This document shows positions 54,332-64,000 of a stretch of 64,000 nucleotides of DNA, piece by piece (position 1 is the first letter of the stretch; every line of letters starts with the position of its first letter). The stretch comes from Moringa oleifera (Eukaryota > Streptophyta > Magnoliopsida > Brassicales > Moringaceae), in NCBI GenBank assembly GCA_021397835.1, contig JAJFZO010000433.1:1-64000 (forward strand), in the 5' to 3' direction. A program made the translations under genes and the position numbers. The notes under the pieces were generated by a model. The model was given only the letters and a program-made list of their open reading frames with translations. It searched no databases and had not been told where the DNA came from.

Positions 54332-57300
54332 ATTTAAAGCAAAAGAAATAATAAGGTTAATGTTTCACAAAATAGTTAATAAAAGTTAATCTTTAATTAT
54401 CTCATAAAACTACAAATAAAAGATAATGTGATTAGATTAACTGAGAAAAATAATAACACTTTATTATTACATTATAAATCTATAAGGTTAATTTTTTAAA
54501 AAAAATTATTAATAAAATTTAATTTTATATTATCTTAAAATATACACAAACAAATGGTCGCCATAAGCTCAACGTGGAATGATAAGGTTAATTGAGCTAC
54601 GTTACAAAAAAATAATAATTGTTGACTAGGACATTATAATTCTATAAGGTAATAATAAGGTTAACTGTCAAAAAATGTTGACTTAATGAAATCTATTTTT
54701 TTTTTCATTTCAAATGACTGAAGTGGAGTAAATATACTAATAAAACCCATGGGCATTCAAAAAATCAGTTTTTTTTATGATAGTTAAAGAAATGTGATTT
54801 TCTTGTTTAAATTAAAATAATAATTGTGAAGTATGTAAAAGGCAATCATTTTAAAAATTTCTTGTAAATTGAAGGTAATAATAAATTCAATGTTTAAAAA
54901 AAATAGTTACTAAAATTTAATCTTTAAATTATCTCGTAAGATTACAAATAAAAGATAATAATAATGTCAATATAATGTGATCAGATCAACAAAAAAAAAA
55001 TGAGAACACTTTGTTGTTTCATTATACTTTTATAACGTTAATTTTCTTTAAAAAAATAGTTAAAAGAATTTAATTTTATATTATCTTAGCAGAAACACAA
55101 ACAAAAGGTAGTCATAAAGTCAACATTGTGTGATAAGGTTAATTAGATTAAATTATAAAAAAACAACAACTGTTGGCTAGTATATTATAATTCTATAAGG
55201 TAATAATAAGGTTAATTATCAAAAAATGTAACTTAATGAAATCCTTTTTTTTTTTTTCATTTCAAAGGTCTAAAGCATGAAAAATGTCTAATAAAGCTCT
55301 TGGGCATCCAGAAAAATCAACTTTTTAATGATAGTTGAAGAAAAGTGATTTTCTTGTATAAAGTAAAATAATGATAATAAAATAGGTAGAAGGTAATCGT
55401 TTTTAAAATTTAATGTAGATTAAAGGTAATAATTAGGTCAATGTTCCAAAAGCAATAGTTAATAAAATTTAATCTTTGATTACCTCATAGAATTGCAAAT
55501 AAAAGGTAACAATAATGCCAATATAATTTGATTACATCAACTAAAAAAAAAACACTTTGTTGTTACATTATACTTTTGTGAGGTTAATTTTTCAACGAAA
55601 GAATAAAATTTAATTTTATATTATCTTAGAAAAACACAAACAAAAGGTAGTAATAAGGTCAACATGGAGTGGTAAGATCAATTGAATTAAATTATATAAG
55701 AAAAATTGACTAGTGTATTATAATTCTATATGGTAATAAAAAGGTTAATTATCAAAAAATATTGATTGAATAAAATCTATTCTTTTTTCATTTCAATTGA
55801 CTGAAGTAAAGTAAAGGTATTAATAAAGCCCTTGGGCATTCAAAAAAATCAATTTTGTAATGATAGTTAAAAGAAAGATGATTTCGTTCTACAAGCTAAA
55901 TAATAAGGTTAATTATTAAAAAATGTTGACTTAAAAAAATCTAACTTCTTTTCATTCCAAATGATCAAAATAGAGCCAAGGTATTAATAAAGCCTATGGA
56001 AATTCAAAAAAAAAAATTTAATGATGGTAAAATAGATGATTTTCTTGTGTAAATTATAATAATAATAATATTAGATGTAAAAGGTAATCATTTTAAAATT
56101 TTGATTTAAATAGAACGTAATAATTAAGTCAATGCTCCAACAAAAATAGTTAACAAAATCTCATCTTTAATTATCTCATAAAGTTGCAAATAAAATTTGA
56201 TAATAATGTCAATATAATGTGATTAGATTAACTAAGAAAAATAATGACACATTATTGTTACATTACCCTTTTATAAGGTTTATTTTTTCTAAAAAATAGT
56301 TAATAAAATTTAATTTTGCATTATCATAAAGAACACAAATAAAAGGTTGCAATAAGGTCAATAGGGTGTGATAAAGTCAATTGAATTAAATTATAAAAAA
56401 ATAATAATTGTTGGCTAGTATATTATAATTTTAGAAGGTAATAATAAGGTTTATTATTGAAAAATGTTAAGTTAATGAAATCTTTTTTTTTTATTTCAAA
56501 TGACTAAAGTAGTACAAAAGGTATTAATAAAGTCCTTGGGCATTCAAAAAAACCAATTTTTTAATAATAGTTAAAGAAAGATGATTTGCTTGTGTAAATT
56601 AAAATAATAATGATAAAGTAGGTAGAAGGTAATCCTTTTTAAAATTTGATGCAAATCGATGGTAATATAATAAGGTCAATGCTCCAAAAGAAATAGTTAA
56701 TAAAATTTAATCTTTAATTATCTTAAAAAATTATAAATAAAAGATGATAATAATCTTATTATAACGTGATAGGTTGACTAAAAAAATAATCGTAACACTT
56801 TATTGTTACATTATACTTCTATAAGGTTAATTTTTTTAAAAAAATAATAAAATTTAATTTTACATTATCTTCAAAGAAACACAAACAAAAGATAGTAATA
56901 AGATCAATTGAACTAAACTATATATAAAAAATAACTGTTGACTAGTATATTATAATTGGATAAGATAATAATAATATTAATTACTAAAAAAATTGACTTA
57001 ATGAAATCTATATATTTTTTAAAAAATTTCAAATGAGTGAAGTAGAGTAAAGGTATTAATAAAGCCCTTTGGGCATTCAGAAAAATCAATTTTAATAGTA
57101 GTTAAAGAAAGGTGTTTTCGTAAATTAAAATAATAATAATAAAGTAGGTATAAGGTAATCATTTTTAAAATTTGATGTAAATCGAAGGTAATAATACGGT
57201 CAATGTTCCAAAAGAAATAGTTAATAAAATTTAATCTTCAATTATCTTATAAAATTACAAATAAAAGATAATGATAATCTTAATATAATGTGATTAGATC

Positions 57301-58732
57301 AATGAAATAAAGATAATATCACTTTATTGTACATTATACTTGTATAAGGTAATAATAGGGTCAATTATTCAAAAATACTAACTTAATGAAATTTAAGTTT
57401 GTTAAAATGACTGAAGAAGAGGCAGCAATAAAGCCCATGGGGCATTCAAAAATATATATTCAATGATGGCAAATGAAAGATGATCTTCTTAAGTAAATTA
57501 CATTTTAATGATAATAAAGTAGATAGAAGGCAATCATTTTTAAAATTTGACATAAATTGAAGGTAATAATAAGGTTAATTTTTCAAAAATTAATTAAATA
57601 AATTTAATCTTTCATTATCTAAAGAAAATATAAACAAAAGGTGATAAAAATTTTGATATAATGCCATAAGGTTGACTAAATTAATTTTACAAAAAAATAG
57701 TAACCCTTTATCATTACGTTATACTTTTATAAAGTAATAATGGGGTCAAATTTTTAAAAAATAAATTTAATAAAATCTAATTTTTTTTTGGTTTCAAATC
57801 ATTGAAGTACATAAAATGTATTAATAAGGCCTATAGGCTTTCAAAAAAATCATTTTAATGATAGCTAAAGAAAGATTATGTAAATTGAAATAATAATGAT
57901 ACTAATGTAGGTAGAAGGTAACTATTTTTAAAGTTTGATGTGAAAGGAAGGTAATAATAAGGTCATTGTTTTAAAAAAAAAAAGTTAATAAAATTTAGTC
58001 TTTCATAAAAAAACACCAATAGAAAAGTAGTAATAAGGTCAACAAGGCGCCCCGAGGTCAATTGATTTAAATTATCAAAAAAACAACAATAACTCTTTAT
58101 TAATACGTTGTAATTGTATAAGGTAATAATAAGGTGAATTACAAAAAAAAAAAAATTGACTTAGTAAAATCTAACTTTTTTTCATTTTAGATGGCCGAAA
58201 TAGAGTAAAGGTATTAATAAAGCTTATAGGAATTCAAAAAAATCTATTTTTTTAATGATTGTTAAAAATAGATGATTTTCTCATGTAAATTAAAATAATA
58301 ATAATAATATAGTAGGTGAAAGGTAATCATTTTAAAATTTTGATTTAAATAGAAGGTAATAATAAGGTTAATGTTTCAAAAATAATTAATAAATTTATTC
58401 TTTAATTATCCCATAAGATTATAAATAAAAAGTAATAATAATGTCAATATAATGTGATTAGATCAACTGAGAAAAATAATAGCACTTTATTGCCACATTA
58501 CCCTTTTATAAAGTTAATTTTCAAAAGAAATGTTAGTAAAATTTAATTTTGCATTATCTTAAAAAAACACAAATAGGGTTGTAATAAGATCAACATGGTG
58601 TGATAAGGTCAATTGAATTAAATTATTAAAAAGAAATAATTGTTGACTAGTATATGATAATTCTGTAAGGTTATAATAAGGTCAGTTATCAAAAATTTTG
58701 AGTTAATTAAATCTATTTTTTTCATTTCAAAT
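54331..58732 (-). repeat. satellite array, reverse
   Basis: Mirror of 12819-17220. From about 55003 it is also a direct copy of 6391-7230 and then of 8640-12131. The AGAA deletion junction is at 55887-55890. At about 58490-58530 the monomer is uninterrupted where the left copy has the telomere-like block 11257-11911. No genes seen. Confidence 0.88.
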
Positions 58733-59446
58733 AGGGTTGAAACCCTAAACCCAAAACCCTGAACCCTAAACCTTAAACTCTAATCCCCTAAACCCTAACT
58801 CTAAACCCCTAAACCCCAAACCCTAGACCCCAGACCCTAAATTTGGATTAGGGTTAGGGTTAGGGTTAGGGTTAGGGTTTGGGTTTGGGGTTTAGGGTTT
58901 GAAGTTTGGTTTTTGCGTTTAGGGTTTGGGGGTTGGGGGTTTGGGGTGTAGGGTTTAGGGTTTAGGGTTTAGGGCTTGGGGTTTTGGGTTTCGAGCTTCG
59001 AACTTCGGGCTTCGAGGTTTGGGGTTCGGGGTTTAGGGTTCAGGGTTCAAGATTCAGGGTTTGAAGTTCGAGGCTCAAGGCTCGGGGCTCGGGGCTTGGG
59101 GCTTGGGGCTTAGGGCTTAGGGTTTGGGGTTTGGGGTTCAAGGCTTAGGGCTTTGGGCTTTAGGCTTTGGGCTTCGAGCTTCGAGCTTGGGACTTCGGGC
59201 TTAGGGTTCAGGGCTTGGGGTTTCGGGTTTTGAGGTTCAGGGTTCGAGGTTCGGGGTTCAGGGTTCTGGGGTTAGGGTCAGGGTTTAGGCGTTAGGGGTT
59301 AGGGTTTATGGGTTAAAGGTTAGGGGTTAAGGGTGGGTTAGGGTCTAGGGGTTATGGGTTAGCGTTCAGGGTCTAGGGTCTGGGGTCTAGGGTTTAGGGT
59401 TTAGGGTCAAGGTTTAAGGGTTTAGAGGGTTTAGGGTTTCAACCCT
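58733..59446. repeat. interstitial telomere-like tract, tail-to-tail (right copy)
   Basis: About 105 bp of C-rich heptamers on plus, a switch at 58842-58847, five perfect TTAGGG hexamers at 58848-58877, then about 570 bp of G-rich heptamer variants. It is 714 bp long against 687 bp in the left copy. One visible cause is an extra CTCGGGG unit in the 59079-59137 stretch. That stretch has many GGGG runs on the plus strand. Confidence 0.92.
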
Positions 59447-59666
59447 ATTTGAAATTAAAAAAATAGATTTAATTAACTTAACAATTTTTGATAACTAACC
59501 TTATTATAACCTTACAAAATTATCATATACTAGTCAACAATTATTGTTTTTTAATAATTTAATTCAATTGACCTTATCACACCATGTTGATCTTATTACA
59601 ACCCTATTTGTGTTTTTTTAAGATAATGCAAAATTAAATTTTGTTAACATTTCTTTTGAAAATTAA
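59447..59666 (+). repeat. satellite fragment between two telomere-like tracts (right)
   Basis: Mirror of 11912-12131: forward satellite from ATTTGAAAT to GAAAATTAA. Confidence 0.85.
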
Positions 59667-60318
59667 ATTTTAGAGTTCATGGTTTAGTAGTTTGCCTTTA
59701 GGTTCTACAGGATAGGGTTCAAGGCTTAGCAATTAGTGTTTAATGTTTAAGGGTGTGGAATTTTGGGCTTATATTTTAGGATTTAAGATTTAGGGCCTAA
59801 GATTTACAATATAAGTTCTAGGGTTTCAAGTTTAATTGTTTGACTTTAAGGGTTAGAGTTTAGTGTTTTAAGTTTTTGGTTTAATTTTGATGTTCAAGGG
59901 TTAGGGATTAAGTTTTAGACTTTAAGGTTTACGGCATTGTGGTCGAAGGTTAGGGTTTAGTGGCTATTGTTATCAATCAAGAGTTTGTGGTTAGGATTTC
60001 ATGTTTAGTGTTTACAGTGTAAGGGTTATGCTTTTGAGTTTATGGTTTAGAGGTTATGATTTAGGACATAGTGGCTAGCGTTTGGGATTTATGGTTTAGC
60101 GTTACTTGTTAGGGTTAATGTTTATTGTTTTGGAGTAGGGTTTAAGGGTTAGGTTTAGGATTTAATTGGTGATTATGGTTAAAGGGTTAGCATTTAAGGT
60201 TTATAGCTTAGGGTTTAAGATTTAGGGGTTTAGGTTAGGATTAGGTTAAGGTTTGAGCATTTGGGTTTAGAGTTCAATGCTTACATATTAGGTTTAGGTT
60301 TGAAGGTTTAGGGTGTGG
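59667..60318 (+). repeat. degenerate telomere-like block, G-rich on plus strand
   Basis: About 652 bp of decayed TTTAGGG-type heptamers (TTTAAGG, TTTAGAG, TTTATGG and similar). It starts right after GAAAATTAA and ends at GGGTGTGG before AATGTGGCAATAAAG. Mirror of 11257-11911. Confidence 0.85.
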
Positions 60319-63300
60319 AATGTGGCAATAAAGTGCTGTTATTTTTCTCAGTTGATCTAATCACATTATATTGACATTATTATTACTTTTTATTTATAAT
60401 CTTATGGGATAATTAAAGAATAAATTTATTAACTATTGTTGAAACATTAACCTTATTATTACCTTCTATTTAAATCAAAATTTTAAAATGATTACCTTTC
60501 ACCTACTATATTATTATTATTTTAATTTACATGAGAAAATCATCTATTTTTAACAATCATTAAAAAAATAGATTTTTTTTGAATTCCTATAAGCTTTATT
60601 AATACCTTTACTCTATTTCGGCCATCTAAAATGGAAAAAAGTTAGATTTTACTAAGTCAATTTTTTTTTATAACTCACCTTATTATTACCTTATACAATT
60701 ACAACGTATTAATAAAGAGTTATTGTTGTTTTTTTGATAATTTAAATCAATTAACCTTGAGGCGCCTTGTTGACCTTATTACTACCTTTCTATTGGTGTT
60801 TTTTTGTGAAAGACTAAATTTTATTAACTTTTTTTTTAAACAATGACCTTATTATTACCTTTCTTTCACATCAAACTTTAAAAATAGTTACCTTCCACCC
60901 ACATTAGTATCATTATTATTTCAATTTACATAATCTTTCTTTAGCTATCATTAAAATGATTTTTTTGAAAGCCTATAGGCCTTATTAATACATTTTCTGT
61001 ACTTCAATGATTTGAAACCAAAAAAAAAATTAGATTTTATTAAATTTATTTTTTGAAAATTTGACCCCATTATTACTTTATAAAAGTATAACATAATGAT
61101 AAAGGGTTACTATTTTTTTGTAAAATTAATTTAGTTAACCTTATGGCATTATATCAAACTTTTTATCACCTTTTGTTTATATTTTCTTTAGATAATAAAA
61201 GATTAAATTTATTTAATTAATTTTTAAAAAATTAACCTTATTATTACCTTCAATTTACGTCAAATTTTAAAAATGATTGCCTTCTATCTACTTTATTATC
61301 ATTAAAATGTAATTTACTCAAGAAAATCATCTTTCATTTGCCATCATTGAATATATATTTTTGAATGCCCCATGGGCTTTATTGCTGCCTCTTCTTCAGT
61401 CATTTTAACAAACTTAAATTTCATTAAGTTAGTATTTTTGAATAATTGACCCTATTATTACCTTATATAAGTATAATGTACAATAAAGTGATATTATCTT
61501 TATTTCATTGATCTAATCACATTATATTAAGATTATCATTATCTTTTATTTGTAATTTTATAAGATAATTGAAGATTAAATTTTATTAACTATTTCTTCT
61601 GGAACATTGACCGTATTATTACCTTCGATTTACATCAAATTTTAAAAATGATTACCTTATACTTACTTTATTATTGTTATTTTAATTTACGAAAACACCT
61701 TTCTTTAACTACTATTAAAATTGATTTTTCTGAATGCCCAAAGGGCTTTATTAATACCTTTACTCTACTTCACTCATTTGAAATTTTTAAAAAAATATAT
61801 AGATTTCATTAAGTCAATTTTTTTAGTAATTAATATTATTATTGTCTTATCCAATTATAATATACTAGTCAACAGTTATTTTTTATATATAGTTTAGTTC
61901 AATTGATCTTATTACTATCTTTTGTTTGTGTTTCTTTGAAGATAATATAAAATTAAATTTTATTATTTTTTTAAAAAAATTAACCTTATAAAAGTATAAT
62001 GTAACAATAAAGTGTTACAATTATTTTTTTAGTCAACCTATCACGTTATAATAAGATTATTATCATCTTTTATTTATAATTTTTTAAGATAATTAAAGAT
62101 TAAATTTTATTAACTATTTCTTTTGGAGCATTGACCTTATTATATTACCATCGATTTGCATCAAATTTTAAAAAGGATTACCTTCTACCTACTTTATCAT
62201 TATTATTTTAATTTACACAAGCAAATCATCTTTTTTTAACTATTATTAAAATTATTATTTTAATTTTATTTGTGTTCTTTATGATAATGCAAAATTAAAT
62301 TTTATTAACTATTTTTTAGAAAAAATAAACCTTATAAAAGGGTAATGTAACAATAATGTGTCATTATTTTTCTTAGTTAATCTAATCACATTATATTGAC
62401 ATTATTATCACTTTTTATTTGCAACTTTATGAGATAATTAAAGATGAGATTTTGTTAACTATTTTTGTTGGAGCATTGACTTAATTATTACGTTCTATTT
62501 AAATCAAAATTTTAAAATGATTACCTTTTACATCTAATATTATTATTATTTTAATTTACACAAGAAAATCATCTATTTTACCATCATTAAATTTTTTTTT
62601 TTTGAATTCCCATAGGCTTTATTAATACCTTGGCTCTATTTTGATCATTTGGAATGAAAAGAAGTTAGATTTTTTTAAGTCAACATTTTTTAATAATTAA
62701 CCTTATTATTTAGCTTGTAGAATTATAATGTATTAATCAAGAGTTACTACTTTTTTTTTATAATTTAAATCAATTAACCTAGTGGCGCCTTGTTGACCTA
62801 TTTTCTTTTTTTTTTTTTGGAAATTGAACTCATAATTTGTACCAAATTGGAAAAATAATTATCTTATGTCTACTTTATTATTATTATTTTCATTTACATA
62901 AAAAATCGTATTTCTTTAACAGTCATTAAAAAAAGGTTTTTTTTTAATGTTCATAGGCTTTATCAGTATCTTTGCTTTATTTCAGTCATATGAAATCAAA
63001 AAAAGAAAAAATCATTAAGTGAACTTTTTTTTTTTTACAATAAACCTTATTATTACCTTATAAAATTATAATGTATTACTCAAGAGTTATTATTTTTTTT
63101 ATAATTTAATTCAATTCATATTATGGCACCCAGTTTACCTTATTATTACCTTTTGGTTGCGTTTTTTTAAGATAATGAAAGAATAAAGTTTATTAACATT
63201 TTTTTTTAAAACAATGACCTTATCATTACCTTCCCTTAACATCAAATTTTAAAAACAATTACCTTTTACCTACCTTAGTATCATCATTATTTTACTTTAC

Positions 63301-64000
63301 ATAACCTTCTTTTAGCTATCATTAAAAAGATTTTCTTACCTACCTTAGTATCATCATTATTTTACTTTACATAACCTTCTTTTAGCTATCATTAAAAAGA
63401 TTTTCTTAAATGCCCATAGGTCTTATTAGTACCTTTTCTCTACTTCAGTCATTTGAAACTAAAAAAAACACTTAGATTTTATTAAGTTTATATTTTTGGA
63501 TAATTTTTTTTATTATTTATAGAAGGATAATGTAATGATAAATGGTTATTATTTTTAGTAAAAATCTAATTCAATTGACCTTATGACATTATATCAACAT
63601 TATTATCACCTTTTGTTTGTATTTTTTTCACTTAATGAAAGATTAAATTTATCTAATTATTTTTTAGAAAATTAATATTATTATTACCTTCGATTTACAT
63701 CAAATTTTAAAAATGATTACTTTACGTCTACTTTATTATCATTAAAATTTTAATTTATATAAGAAGATCACCTTTTGTTAGCCATCATTAAATAGATATA
63801 TATTTTTGAATGCTTCATGGTTTTTAATACTGCCTCTTCTTCAATCATTTAAAATTTAACAAACTTGGATTTCATTAAGTTAGTATTTTTTGATAATGTA
63901 ACAATAAAGTGTTATTATTTTCTAATTGATCTAATCACATTATATTGACACTATTATTACATTTTCTTTGCAATTTTTTAAGATGATTGAAGATTAAATT
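60319..64000 (+). repeat. satellite array, forward, to window end
   Basis: Mirror of 7340-11256. It lacks about 200 bp near 62250, where the left arm has about 9112-9325. The 70-bp duplication is at 63266-63408. No genes seen; the array continues past the window. Confidence 0.87.
63266..63408 (+). repeat. 70-bp tandem duplication within satellite (right)
   Basis: Two copies of the piece from ACCTACCTTAGTATC to GATTTTCTTA, 70 bp apart. Mirror of 7965-8105. Confidence 0.85.

Larger units (their letters stand above)
41845..64000. repeat. giant inverted repeat, right arm (truncated by window end)
   Basis: Reverse complement of 7340-29755. It includes transposon copy 2, the 49-bp micro-inversion at 52452-52500, the orientation switch at 54312-54331, the telomere-like tracts at 58733-59446 and 59667-60318, and the 70-bp duplication at 63266-63408. 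Private changes: loss of about 49 bp near 44268 and of about 200 bp near 62250. Confidence 0.9.

Noticed and set aside
1..64000. Organellar origin because of high A+T and large inverted repeats
   Set aside because: No organellar genes, rRNA or tRNA are present; higher-order satellite, telomere-like repeats and a CACTA transposon indicate nuclear DNA.

Overview
This looks like a nuclear, heterochromatic, gene-free stretch of a flowering-plant genome. Three observations point to that: an extremely A+T-rich satellite with a higher-order repeat, decayed telomere-type arrays based on the plant heptamer TTTAGGG, and two copies of a CACTA (En/Spm-type) DNA transposon with the plant-typical terminus CACTACAAGAAAA. 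I see no intact host gene, rRNA, tRNA or CRISPR array. The species cannot be named from this window.

Layout. About 54 kb is one satellite family with monomers of about 545 bp, organised in a higher-order repeat of about 2.2 kb. I call the strand that reads CCTTATTATTACC 'forward'. Orientation along the window: forward 1-6386; reverse 6391-12131, interrupted by a degenerate telomere-like block at 11257-11911; telomere-like tract 12132-12818; forward 12819-17220; reverse 17239-29755, carrying transposon copy 1 at 22318-26579; forward 29756-54312, carrying transposon copy 2 at 44972-49231; reverse 54331-58732; telomere-like tract 58733-59446; forward 59447-64000, interrupted by a degenerate telomere-like block at 59667-60318.

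The dominant structure is a giant inverted repeat. Left arm about 7340-29755 is the reverse complement of right arm 41845-64000, which runs off the window, around a 12.1-kb single-orientation spacer. The arms carry mirror copies of everything: the transposon, both kinds of telomere-like tract, a 49-bp micro-inversion and a deletion junction. By eye they are about 99% or more identical, with a few private indels. Each arm holds a smaller nested palindrome centred on a telomere-like tract. Positions 1-6386 are an older, more diverged (roughly 3%) direct copy of 42887-53412. That copy preserves the empty insertion site of the transposon, which fixes its exact ends and its 3-bp TTA target duplication.

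The transposon (about 4.26 kb) has subterminal arrays of TTCACAGTT/AACTGTGAA palindromes. It carries the C-terminal part of a Ulp1-type (peptidase C48) cysteine protease gene in four exons. A stop codon directly after the catalytic His-His makes that gene a pseudogene. No transposase is recognisable, so the element looks non-autonomous. Inferred order of events: satellite amplification; micro-inversion and telomere-tract acquisition; segmental duplication; transposon insertion into one copy; then a recent inverted duplication, or arm-to-arm gene conversion.
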